From contig CP136491.1 in the NCBI GenBank assembly GCA_032768795.1, positions 1,860,001-1,924,000 of the forward strand: DNA of 64,000 nucleotides, written 5' to 3'. The notes under the pieces were generated by a model. That model had not been told where the DNA came from, did no database searches, and worked only from the letters and a program-made list of their open reading frames with translations. The stretch comes from Tremella fuciformis (Eukaryota; Basidiomycota; Tremellomycetes; Tremellales; Tremellaceae). Shown in pieces: positions 20,931 through 30,401 of this stretch. A program made the translations under genes and the position numbers. Within the stretch, counting starts at the first letter, position 1. Each line of letters begins with the position of its first letter.

Positions 20931-21651
20931 ACATAGCTCTCATGTCTTTGTAAGGTGGCCACTTTCTGGGCATGATAGCTTCTTCAGCAATGAATCTCTT
21001 GTGTCCCATCACAGAAGTCACACAGCTGGTCTGAGCCCAGTACTCCCTGTCTCAGTCCCTTGCTTTACAAGTGGGAAACCAGACCCCCTTGTGATGTATA
21101 CCTTGGGCTCCCGCTTGAGCATGACACCTGGCCACTTCCCCCTCAACAACAACAAGGCAAAAAGAAAAATAAGAGTAGGCTAGATCTTGAGAGACCATTG
21201 GCAAGTCCAGGGTCCAAGGGAAAACTAGGCAATGGCAATCAAACATTGGTGATGCAGTAATCTCTATTCAAAAAGGTTCAAACATTGCATAACATTTGAA
21301 ATTTAGGGCACACTTGTTTGATTTGCAATGTTTTGCTAGACATCCTCTGTTTCCATCTCCCCTTGAGTTCTTCACTCCATAGATGATGCTTCTTCAACTC
21401 TGATGCCTAGAAAATGCTATATAACAGATGCAGCCAGGATTACCCATTCTTTCCGTTCCTCCATATCCTCCTGGGGTGAAAACATTTGCCACCAACCATA
21501 CATAACCTCCTGCTTCTGCATGCCTTCATCTTTCTAGTGCTTGTACATATCATATAGTGTGAGCACCTGATCCAGGGACCTACACAGATTGGGAGTCCCT
21601 CCAACAACAAGCCTTCCATTTGGAGACAGTCTGTTACATACAATGGGGGCC
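20931..21651. other. AT-rich DNA upstream of the first phosphatase-like gene
   Basis: No confident gene. Short frames on both strands (for example minus 21440-21643) are not recognisable. It should contain the promoter of the gene starting at 21652. Confidence 0.4.
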
Positions 21652-21693
21652 ATGCAGTCTACAAACACAACTGCTGACAACACCAAACAATAC

Positions 21694-22196
21694 TGTCACG
21701 ATGCTGCGCTCTCCCGTTGGCAGAGGCCCTCTCGCACAATATCAGAGTCGCGAATAAAGGATAAAGGGGTAGAAACGAGGATATCGAGGTAGGACCCTCG
21801 TCGAGGTAGGACCCTCGTCGAGGTAGGACCCTCGTCGAGGTTGGACCCTCGTCGAGGTAGGACCCTCGTCGAGGTTGGACCCTCGTCGAGGTTACAAGGT
21901 CGTCGAGGTAACAAGGTCGTCGAGGATACAGCGTGAGTGCGACTTAGCCACACTGCGTGCCACGGAGAGAGTGAGATCGTCAATGATGATCCATGAGACT
22001 CAATCAGAGAGTGCTGAAGAACTACGACGGGCGCCCGGGGCATCCTATATGACTCTGCGCCTGCTTCCCGCCGTCGCGCGTTCATCCAACATCTACTCCT
22101 TCATCGAGGTTCTCCAGCCCGAGGTAGGTCACGTGTTGCTCACGTGAGAGGTGTCGGTCACGTGGGTAGGTCGTCGAGGGCGTGGCCGTCGTGACA
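21694..22196 (+). repeat. solo LTR, family A, copy 3, with minisatellite
   Basis: 503 bp, TGTCACGATGCTGCG...GGCCGTCGTGACA, flanked by AATAC (21689-21693 and 22197-22201). It is 85 bp longer than copy 2, which equals five extra 17-bp units of its internal array. Confidence 0.95.
21790..21891. repeat. 17-bp minisatellite, six units
   Basis: Six adjacent copies of (A/T)(A/T)GGACCCTCGTCGAGG-type units, 21790 to 21891, alternating TAGG and TTGG variants. Each holds the palindrome CTCGTCGAG core shared by several LTR families here. Confidence 0.95.
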
Positions 22197-23784
22197 AATA
22201 CCAAGCCAGAAGTGCAACCCCAGTGAGTGATTTAGATGGAGCCAAACATGGCAGATCTTCTCAAGTGCAAGGTTCTCAAGGAGGCATTGTGCAAGAGAGT
22301 CCTGGTGTGAATTTTCAGCTGTCTGACTCTTTGGGGACAAGCTCTGTGGCCACATTTGGCTTGAACAATCAAAGCATAACATCTGCAGCCTTGCTTGATT
22401 CTAAGACTGATCAGGTAGGGTCACAACAGGCAAAAATAAGAAGGCATACAGCCACTGGACTCTTCAGCAGTCATGATGTCAGTGCAGCTGAGATTGCAGC
22501 ATTTGCCCAAAATATGTGGATTAGAAGGAGGTCCTGCTTGATTGCTAGATGTCCACCTCTCTGGGGGGAAGGTGATATACTCCCAGAAGATGGGCCAGAC
22601 TTGACTGGTGTGCCAGACATACAAGTTGAGCCTACAGATCTCCAGTGTGTTGCTGGTCACACTATCTTCACAGGTTCAACAATCCTGGCAGTGAGTCTTT
22701 TGTTGTGAGGCTCTGTCGGAGGCAGTCAGGGCCATCCAGAGCTGACCCTATCTTAGCATCCAAAAGCCAATCATTTGTGGGAGTTTTGGAATGCAGTCAG
22801 GAATGACAAGTTCTCCAGCAGACAGAAGGAGCTATACATCTCATGCAATGGGGCGGATCAGCTTTCCAAGACACAGACAGAGGAAAACACTCAGAAGAAT
22901 CTGATCATCAACATGTGGACGGCTTACGAGGGGGTCTCTAAATTTAAGCAATATCTACCGTCAGAACAACAGGTTATCTTGAACCATATCAGGCTGATTT
23001 TCAGGGCTGCCACAGCAACAGATGGACAGGAAGATGGTATATCTTCACCTGTGCCCCATATGACAGTAAATCCGCCCATGCAACTCCAAAACGCAGGAGC
23101 TGTACCTCTTGTGATTAAACAGGAAAGCAAAAGGTTCTCGTCAACCAGCAAATCTACAATAAGGCATTTGACAGTTTCTGACCTTACAGGTAATAATCCA
23201 ACACATGTATGGCATTTTCAAACAGACCTCTGGCCAGACCACAGTGTACCAGAAGATGCCAACCATGAATTCATAGAAAATATGATCATGGAGTCGCTTG
23301 CCAAACGGAATGAGATAGAAAACAGTGGCACCAGCTGTGCCATGCTGCATCACTGGTGGGTCTTACTCTATGATTCCAGCTGTTGCAAGGGGTTAATGTT
23401 GTTGGAAGGGTGCACACTGCTGACTGAATCAGCTCAGCAGGCATGGGAAGAGCTCCCACAGGTTGCATCTGGACAACCCTCATTGATGCAGCGGAGTTTG
23501 GAAGGAAGCTCCCCTATATGGATCTTCGGGAAGTCCCCAAAGAGCCTTTGGACAGCAAGCTTGCAAACAACTACATCTGCCATACAATTGATAAACTCAA
23601 TATTTTCTCTAATTATGTTGAAAGCAGCAGTCAGTACCAGCTCGCACTCAAATTGTATAGGAAGAAATGGCCAGCCATCAAGGAGAAGCTGGGAGATACA
23701 GTCTTCCAGGCTGTGAGATTCCGCACAGACTCCAGTCAAGCCCCTACAGCTGCACAGGATCCCAAGGATTTGCCTGCTGCTTAG

Positions 23785-23887
23785 GCTCCTGGCTCCACTA
23801 AGCAGATTCTTCTTTTGGGCATACTTTTTCCAGTGTGTGCATACTTTATGTCAGATCTTCAAAACTAGATGTTCTCAATATGTTTGG
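23785..23887. other. 3' flank of the split phosphatase-like gene
   Basis: Short AT-rich stretch ending with TTTGG (23883-23887), the left duplication of LTR E copy 2. Probably the gene's 3' untranslated region. Confidence 0.4.
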
Positions 23888-24300
23888 TGTCAGGGGGCCA
23901 GGCCGGTCGTCGACTGATAGGCCCTCTCACACATGCTCTCTGTAGATCTGTCTCTGTCCTCCACAAGAAGGTGTGTCCTACAGCCTCTCGTGCATCGACA
24001 ACACGGCTGCGCCGTTACTTTCTATCCATGGGATCCATGGGACTCAATACCACGGTGCTAAGGACGGTCTACGGGTGAGGACTTGTATATATATCACCCG
24101 TGCCCTCCTCTGCACCGCCTTGGGCTTTCTCCTTGAAACACCATCGATGAGGCTCGAGCTCTAGAGTCGTCGAGGCTACTCGAGCGTCGTCGAGGCTACT
24201 CGAGGTTTGACGATAGGCTCACGTGTCTGACAGGCACGCTGTGCTGGGACGAGGGTTGTAGGCGTGTGTTGGTGATCATGAAGGCGTGGCCGACATGACA
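23888..24300 (+). repeat. solo LTR, family E, copy 2
   Basis: 413 bp, TGTCAGGGGGCC...GGCCGACATGACA, flanked by TTTGG (23883-23887 and 24301-24305). Carries duplicated CGTCGAGGCTACTCGAG words (about 24167-24203) that are single in copy 1. Confidence 0.95.
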
Positions 24301-24381
24301 TTTGGCCACAAGTCACTGATGCAATGTTACAATCAAGCGCAAGATCTATATTCAGTATGAAAGTAGGTGTCATGAATGACT

Positions 24382-25033
24382 GTTACGACTTGAACCCAGC
24401 GGCCTTGCAGTCCAGTGACAAGTAGACGGCGGTAGTCGTAATGTGGCAAGCTCGGGTTGCACCAAAGGCGAAGGGGGTACAACCACTGAACCTGTGGCTT
24501 GGTCGGACGGCGTAGTAGGGTCGACAATCCACGAAGGCCACGGTGTGGATGTCGATGGTCGAAGTGCTCAAAGGATCCCACGGAGATAGGCGTCGTGGCG
24601 AGCAAAGGTAAAGACAAAGCGAGCAAACGGAGGCTCGGTGCAAGGCTCTAAGACTAGGTGTTACTTGCAATAGATTGATCCTTGGGGAGAAGGATCCAGA
24701 AGTAGGCTCTTTATATATGTCTACGGGCTGGGCAGCAAATCCGTGTGCGCAACTCCTTCACCTGGAGTTGCCACTCACTCCACCTGACTCCGGGCTGGTG
24801 CCACCTTGGCGCCAGTACGGGACGGCCTGGGTTCCTAGTTCCACTCGGGGTCACCTGGCATCAGCTGACTTCACCTGACGTCACCTGGCATTCCCTGATT
24901 CCACCTGGCGTCACCTGGCGGCAGATCCTTCCAGTGTTCCAGGTTGGAGATTGAACCCTTCCGGTATTCCAGCTTGGCGGGTGGTGGACGGTCAGGGGCC
25001 TGTATGGGGGGCAACGGTGACTGGATCGTAACA
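24382..25033 (-). repeat. solo LTR of a chromovirus-like family (D)
   Basis: 652 bp, TGTTACGACTTG...GGATCGTAACA. Flanked by GAATGAC on both sides (24375-24381 and 25034-25040), seven bases rather than five. Its layout mirrors the minus-strand chromovirus-type LTR at 12731: a hairpin (GATCCTT 24677-24683 / AAGGATC 24690-24696) followed by a TTTATATATG box. It is otherwise diverged. The 24750-24920 part is rich in CACCTGGCATC-type repeats. Confidence 0.85.
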
Positions 25034-25167
25034 GAATGACACATTGCCAAGGTAGCCCTATATAATGAGTCGAGTCCGGAGGTGATTGACCCGAGCTTGG
25101 CCACAGATTTCCTTTTGGTTTAGTATGAATCAGAAGGATCCTTGTGTTATGTAATCACCCATGTGAC

Positions 25168-25485
25168 CGACGGAAATAGGTGGTACGCTCACATGAGCTT
25201 GACTCATCTTCGAGTAACCTCGTCGAGGCTACTCGATCCTCGACGAGGTTGTGCCTCGACGAGGTTCACCCTCGACGAGGCAGAGAAGCTGCCACCAACG
25301 ATAACTCCGCTTATAACGCCGACACCCTCGACGACCTTGTAGAATGCCGCCGCCTGTTGCCCTCCTCATCACTCATAGCAAGTGCTGAGCGGGCAACAGG
25401 TAAGTCCGAATGCATCACTCATAGCAAGTGCTGAGCGGGCAACAGGTGACCGGAATCCCATTGCCTCAGAGCTAAGATTCCGTCG
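25168..25485 (+). repeat. 5' LTR of the copia element
   Basis: 318 bp, starting CGACGGAAATAGG and ending AAGATTCCGTCG. Contains several CTCGACGAGG palindromes (25200-25290) and a 46-bp tandem duplication (units starting at 25367 and 25413) around CATAGCAAGTGCTGAGCGGG. Confidence 0.95.
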
Positions 25486-25582
25486 TGGTAACGTCTCGTT
25501 CGACAAGTCGCGGTAGATAGAACGCGTCAACAAACTCGTCGACCTTGCCTACGCACCGCCAGCCTCGAAGTGGTCCTCCGTC

Positions 25583-28500
25583 ATGCCATCTGTGCAGACG
25601 GTGAAAGAGGAGCGTAAGCTCAACGGGCGCGACAACTACGCCCAGTGGGTGCGCGAGATTCGAGTCGTCCTCGGATCCGCCGGTCTCGTACCCCACATCA
25701 CCAAGGACGCGTCAGCGATCCGAGCACTCGTCGAGGCTCGATATCCAGTGTCAAGTCCGGCCACAGCAGCCGAGACATCAAAGAGAGCAGTTGCTCTATA
25801 CGAGCATGAGAAGGAGCAGTCCACCGCCCTCTCCACTCTCTACGGCAGTCTGACAGAGACTGTCCAAAATAAGCTTCCCTCGAGCCTGATCGACTTCGAG
25901 AATCCTCAACCGAAGGGGCTTTACGATCACCTGGTCACCACATATGGGGCCGATAACGGATCTCGCCTAGCCGAATTATGGTCATCGATATTTGGCGAGA
26001 CCATCCCAGAGAATGAGGACCCCGAACCTCATCTCACTGCTATCCGGTCACAGTTGGCCGAAATCACCTCCTCCGCCATCACTTCCAAGCTCACCCTTGA
26101 GCAATTCGCCAACCAGATCGGCGCATACGCCGCCATCCGTCGCCTACCGTCCTCATACGGCCTCCTCGCATCGACCTTCTACTCAGGGACCTCGTCGAAC
26201 AAGATCCATCTCGACGAGGTTATCGATAGGGTTGCCGATGAACACCGCCGACGTCAACAAAAGGGCGAGAGCGTAAACGAGATGGGGATGCTCAGCAAAT
26301 CTCTACCAAAACCGGCAGGCAAGAGATGCATCCACCATCCGGATCAGGGGAGGCACTCCACAGATGAGTGCTGGAAAGTGATTGGAGTGCCGAAGCACAT
26401 CCAGGAGCAGAGGTCGGCAAAGGAAGCAGACAGGAGGAAGAAGCAAGGAGGACAAGCGGGGAAGGGAATGAAGGCGAGAGAGCAGAGCGAGTCAGGAGAC
26501 GACTCATCAAGTGAGGCCAAGAGAGGCTCGTCGAGGGAGATAAAGGAGGAAGGCTATTATGCGACAGAGATCGCACTGCACGCCCACGATAACCTTCCCT
26601 CCACTTCCATCATCATCGACAGCGGTGCTACAAGTCCGTTTATCAAGGACAAACACCTCCTCTCCCACCTCACCAAGCTCGACAAGCCCATCAAAATCCA
26701 GATCGGAGATGGGTCAATTGTCGAGGCTACACACTCCGGCCGCCTGACATTCGAGAACGTATGGTACAAGAACGCCCTCTATGTCCCCTCATTCACGCAC
26801 AACCTCCTCTCCACACAGCGCCTCGGTCCATACACAGGGACCCATTGGCGCTTCTCGAGTGACTCGGCTACATTGGTCGAGAAAGGAAAGGTCATCCTCC
26901 GGGGCAAGAAGCTCGGCAACCTATGGGTTGTAGACGACACACCGGTACGCACCACCTCGCGCATTCACCGAGCACTTCAGGCAAGAGAAAACACTGAAGC
27001 CGAAGACAACCGCCTCCTCACCTGGCACAAGCGCCTAGGTCACTCGAACATGAGGAAGGTCTGGGAGCTCGGGAAAGAGGGGAAGCTAGGCGCAAAGTGG
27101 ACGGGATTGTTTCGGAGAGTCGAATGCATGGATTGCCTGAAAGGAAAGGCAACGCGCTCGGCATCTCTACCTAACCCGCGTCGAGCCGGCAAACCCCTCG
27201 TCGAGGTATCAGTCGATCTATGGGGACCAGCGACCGTCCAGTCGAGAGAAGGCTTCCAATACTTCCTCACCTGCTACGACGACCATAGCAAATTTGTGCA
27301 AGCTATACCAATCAAGAAGAAGTCGGATGCAGCCGAAGCACTACAAGACTACATCAAGTTGGCAGAGAATCAGCTTGATCGAACGGTCAAGACCATCCGC
27401 TCAGACCAAGGAGGCGAGTTCACGAGCAAGGAATTCAGCCACTGGTGTAAAAGCAAGGGAATTGAGCATACCCTCACGCCGACCGACGCACACAATCAAA
27501 ACAGTCGAGTCGAGCGCGTCCATCTCACCATCCTCAATGACATCCGCACATGTCTCGCGGACTCGAACCTGTCAAGTCAATTCTGGGTCGACGCATTACG
27601 ATATGTAGTCTTCACCAGAAACAGGCTACCAGACTCCCAGGGAAAAATCCCTGTCGCTCTCTTTCGACCACATCACGACATTGACATACGATATGAAGGA
27701 ATGCAGCCATTTGGCCAACACTGCATCTATCGAGTTGTGAGCCCCGCATCAAAGCTCGACGAGCGGGGTCAATGCGGTCGACTGCTGGGATACACAGAAG
27801 GGAGCTGGGGCTACAAGGTGTTGACCCAAACCAACAGGGTCATCGCAAGTCGAGACGTTACATTCATCACGGGCAAGAAGACAACGCCACGTTCAGATGA
27901 ACCGCGACGGATTCTGGAGCCGCCTCAACCTGAACCTCGACAAGCATCGACGAGCCTCGACGAGGATGACGATACATCAATCAAGCTGAACGAGATAGTC
28001 GAGGCAGGGGAGGCACCAGAAGAAGAGGAACAAAGGGAAGAGATGGACGACATACCTCCCCAAGCCGTGCCAAGGCAAGGGAGAGGCTGGGCCAACGAAT
28101 ACATTCGAGAGGATGCACCGAGCCCAGAACCGAACCCCGACGACGGACCAGAGGATCCAGATCGTCGGCTAAACCAGCCCATAGAGGCCGATGCAGATGA
28201 ACCAAGACGGTCCGGGAGACTAGCAGGTCAAGAGCCCAGTCATCACCCTCTGCACGACATCGACATGGACTATAACCGAGTAGCCATCGAGCACGCGTTA
28301 TCAGCCCAGTCACTCACCAACCCTCAGTCATACACCGAAGCTCGTCGAGCTGCAGACTGGGAGAAGTGGAACAGGGCCATGGACGAGGAGATGACAAAGA
28401 TGGAGAAATACGGAGTGTGGGAGAAAGTCCCCAGAGAGAACCACCGCACCCTTACAGGCAAATGGGTCTTCACCCGCAAAATCGACGGGGACACGGGCAA

Positions 28501-29884
28501 AGCAAGCCAATACAAGGCTAGATTCGTCGTGAGAGGGTTCCAACAAGTCTCAGGACGGGATTTCGACGAACTCTTTGCATCGGTCACCCACAAGTCTTCA
28601 TTCCGCCTATTCCTCACCATCGTTAACTACCTCGACTGGGAATGCGACCAAATCGACATCATCGGCGCATTCCTCAAGGCCAATATCGACAAGGACATCT
28701 TCATCGAGCCACCAGAAGGTAGCGACATCGCTGCCGATCACGTCCTGCACCTCCGGAAGTCATTATACGGTCTCCGACAATCACCGCACTTGTTCAACAA
28801 GCGCCTCGACGAGTTCCTACGGGAGCTAGGCTTCAAACCGACCCTAGCAGACCCATGCATCTACTCGCTGCGACAAGGACACAAGCGGTGCATGATCTCA
28901 GTCCATGTTGACGACATGCTCATAGCCGGCAACGATCGATCAACAATCGACGAGATCAAGCGGAGGATCGACAAGGAACTTGAGTGCAAGGATCAAGGAC
29001 CGGTCTCATACTTCCTCGGTATCAACATCTACCGAGACAGGCCAAACAAGAAGATGTACCTATCACAAGAGCACTACATCGAGGCAGTTCTTCAACGCTT
29101 CGGTGAAACCGGGAAAGCCTGCAAGACAATCTTGCCAGACGCAAAGCTCGTCGAGGCTACGCCAAAGGAGGTCGAGGAGGCTCGAGACAAACCGTTTCCT
29201 GCACTCGCCGGGTCAATCCTCTATATCGCCACTATCACCCGACCCGACATCGCCTACGCAGCCTCACTGCTGTGTCGCTTCATAAGCAAATGGTCACTCG
29301 CGCATTGGAGGGCCGCAAAGCACCTACTGAGGTATCTTCGAGGAACCTCGGATCTTGCTCTCACCTTCGATGCTCATGGAGGGAGACGAGCACTGTTGGG
29401 ATGGGCGGACGCAGACTGGGGTGGATGTCTCGATACACGCCGATCAACAACTGGCTATATCTTCAACACCTACGGAGGCATCGTATCATGGAAAAGCAGG
29501 CGACAACCGACAGTCGCACTGTCGACGACACAGGCAGAGCTCCTTGCATCGACAGAAGCGGGCAAAGAGGCAATATGGCTCAGGCAACTATTGAACGACC
29601 TCGACCTAGGCATAGATGGAGCAGTGCCCATCTACAACGACAACAATGGGGCCATTCAACTGGCCAAACATCAACACGGGTTCAAGTTGAACAAAGCATT
29701 CGACATGCGAGCCCAGTGGATACGAGAGCATCAAGCTGGTGGTCTGCTTGAGCTCAAATACACACCAACGGACAGCAATCGAGCCGACATCCTGACCAAG
29801 ACCCTTTCGGCCGAGAAGACAAGACAGCTCCGGCAGTTACTGGGATTGGAAAGACAAGGAGAAGGAGGGCAGATGAGTCAATAG
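25583..29884 (+). CDS. Ty1/copia Gag-Pol polyprotein
   Basis: 1433 residues, uninterrupted. Gag core first (about 1-220), then a knuckle-like C/H segment (RCIHHPDQGRHSTDECW, about 250); protease with DSGA (IIIDSGATSPF, about 350); GAG-pre-integrase HHCC zinc domain (WHKRLGHSNMRK...CMDCLKGK, about 480-520); integrase D, D, E (SVDLWGP, SDQGGEF, RVERVHL); reverse transcriptase with VDDM active site (VHVDDMLIAG, about 1115); and RNase H (GWADADWGG, TTQAELLAS). The order integrase before reverse transcriptase defines copia/Pseudoviridae. All catalytic motifs are present, so this copy could be active. The ATG is the first after the primer site and gives full-length Gag. Confidence 0.97.
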   Translation: MPSVQTVKEERKLNGRDNYAQWVREIRVVLGSAGLVPHITKDASAIRALVEARYPVSSPATAAETSKRAVALYEHEKEQSTALSTLYGSLTETVQNKLPSSLIDFENPQPKGLYDHLVTTYGADNGSRLAELWSSIFGETIPENEDPEPHLTAIRSQLAEITSSAITSKLTLEQFANQIGAYAAIRRLPSSYGLLASTFYSGTSSNKIHLDEVIDRVADEHRRRQQKGESVNEMGMLSKSLPKPAGKRCIHHPDQGRHSTDECWKVIGVPKHIQEQRSAKEADRRKKQGGQAGKGMKAREQSESGDDSSSEAKRGSSREIKEEGYYATEIALHAHDNLPSTSIIIDSGATSPFIKDKHLLSHLTKLDKPIKIQIGDGSIVEATHSGRLTFENVWYKNALYVPSFTHNLLSTQRLGPYTGTHWRFSSDSATLVEKGKVILRGKKLGNLWVVDDTPVRTTSRIHRALQARENTEAEDNRLLTWHKRLGHSNMRKVWELGKEGKLGAKWTGLFRRVECMDCLKGKATRSASLPNPRRAGKPLVEVSVDLWGPATVQSREGFQYFLTCYDDHSKFVQAIPIKKKSDAAEALQDYIKLAENQLDRTVKTIRSDQGGEFTSKEFSHWCKSKGIEHTLTPTDAHNQNSRVERVHLTILNDIRTCLADSNLSSQFWVDALRYVVFTRNRLPDSQGKIPVALFRPHHDIDIRYEGMQPFGQHCIYRVVSPASKLDERGQCGRLLGYTEGSWGYKVLTQTNRVIASRDVTFITGKKTTPRSDEPRRILEPPQPEPRQASTSLDEDDDTSIKLNEIVEAGEAPEEEEQREEMDDIPPQAVPRQGRGWANEYIREDAPSPEPNPDDGPEDPDRRLNQPIEADADEPRRSGRLAGQEPSHHPLHDIDMDYNRVAIEHALSAQSLTNPQSYTEARRAADWEKWNRAMDEEMTKMEKYGVWEKVPRENHRTLTGKWVFTRKIDGDTGKASQYKARFVVRGFQQVSGRDFDELFASVTHKSSFRLFLTIVNYLDWECDQIDIIGAFLKANIDKDIFIEPPEGSDIAADHVLHLRKSLYGLRQSPHLFNKRLDEFLRELGFKPTLADPCIYSLRQGHKRCMISVHVDDMLIAGNDRSTIDEIKRRIDKELECKDQGPVSYFLGINIYRDRPNKKMYLSQEHYIEAVLQRFGETGKACKTILPDAKLVEATPKEVEEARDKPFPALAGSILYIATITRPDIAYAASLLCRFISKWSLAHWRAAKHLLRYLRGTSDLALTFDAHGGRRALLGWADADWGGCLDTRRSTTGYIFNTYGGIVSWKSRRQPTVALSTTQAELLASTEAGKEAIWLRQLLNDLDLGIDGAVPIYNDNNGAIQLAKHQHGFKLNKAFDMRAQWIREHQAGGLLELKYTPTDSNRADILTKTLSAEKTRQLRQLLGLERQGEGGQMSQ

Positions 29885-29903
29885 ACATGCTCGCGAGGGG
29901 AGG

Positions 29904-30221
29904 CGACGGAAATAGGTGGTACGCTCACATGAGCTTGACTCATCTTCGAGTAACCTCGTCGAGGCTACTCGATCCTCGACGAGGTTGTGCCTCGACGAGG
30001 TTCACCCTCGACGAGGCAGAGAAGCTGCCACCAACGATAACTCCGCTTATAACGCCGACACCCTCGACGACCTTGTAGAATGCCGCCGCCTGTTGCCCTC
30101 CTCATCACTCATAGCAAGTGCTGAGCGGGCAACAGGTAAGTCCGAATGCATCACTCATAGCAAGTGCTGAGCGGGCAACAGGTGACCGGAATCCCATTGC
30201 CTCAGAGCTAAGATTCCGTCG
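29904..30221 (+). repeat. 3' LTR of the copia element
   Basis: 318 bp, visually identical to 25168-25485, preceded by a purine tract and followed by GTGAC (30222-30226). Confidence 0.95.
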
Positions 30222-30227
30222 GTGACA

Positions 30228-30401
30228 GTGAAGGAAATCTTAGTCCACGGTTCAAATCCCTGAGGGGGCACTTGCTGGCAGTCGAGAGATACCGCACCTG
30301 GCAGTTGAAAGATACTGCACCCTGTCTGTTTATACCGGCACCCTGAGGAGGGGAGGGAATGCAGTGATTGAGGTCAATCACTGTGGTGAATGTGGGGATA
30401 G
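30228..30401 (+). other. internal region of the TRIM with a tRNA-like T-arm
   Basis: 174 non-coding bases between the TRIM LTRs. Near its left end CACGGTTCAAATCCCTGAG matches a tRNA B box (GGTTCAAATCC) and can form a T-arm with one mismatch, but no A box or cloverleaf is complete. It may be a captured tRNA 3' fragment. Confidence 0.5.

Larger units (their letters stand above)
21652..23784 (+). pseudogene. tyrosine-phosphatase-like gene, copy 1, split by an LTR
   Basis: Paralogue of the intact gene at 31406. ATG 21652 opens a frame (MQSTNTTADNTKQY) that is interrupted after 14 codons by LTR A copy 3 with its AATAC duplication; the frame resumes in phase at 22202 (QARSATPVSD). Exon 1 ends at 22690, exon 2 is 22757-23355, exon 3 23433-23784. 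The two splice sites sit at the same codons as in the intact paralogue. The WPD loop (LWPDHSVPED) and the splice-created signature HHCSAGMGR (HC-X5-R) are intact, so catalysis would be possible if the protein were made. The LTR insertion removes the natural N-terminus; no in-frame ATG is offered by the LTR just upstream, so the gene is probably disabled or starts internally. Confidence 0.75.
25168..30221 (+). mobile_element. Ty1/copia element, apparently intact
   Basis: 5054 bp flanked by GTGAC (25163-25167 and 30222-30226). The two 318-bp LTRs look identical by eye, so insertion was very recent. One open reading frame encodes the whole Gag-Pol. A TGG triplet starts right after the 5' LTR (25486), as expected for a tRNA primer site, and GAGGGGAGG (29895-29903) directly before the 3' LTR is the polypurine tract. 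The LTR termini are CGACGG...CCGTCG rather than TG...CA. It sits in the 5' LTR of the TRIM. Confidence 0.97.

Noticed and set aside
22151..22708. Phosphatase-like gene starting inside the LTR at 22151
   Set aside because: The first codon is GTG within the solo LTR and the first 17 codons are LTR sequence; the homologous gene part begins at 22202, so this is a fusion frame, not the natural N-terminus.
24733..24930. Proline/tryptophan-rich frames in the CACCTGG-repeat part of LTR D
   Set aside because: They are translations of an internal repeat inside a solo LTR with no continuity beyond it.
30240..30275. Candidate functional tRNA gene
   Set aside because: Only a T-arm/B box is present; no acceptor, D-arm, anticodon arm or A box could be paired around it.
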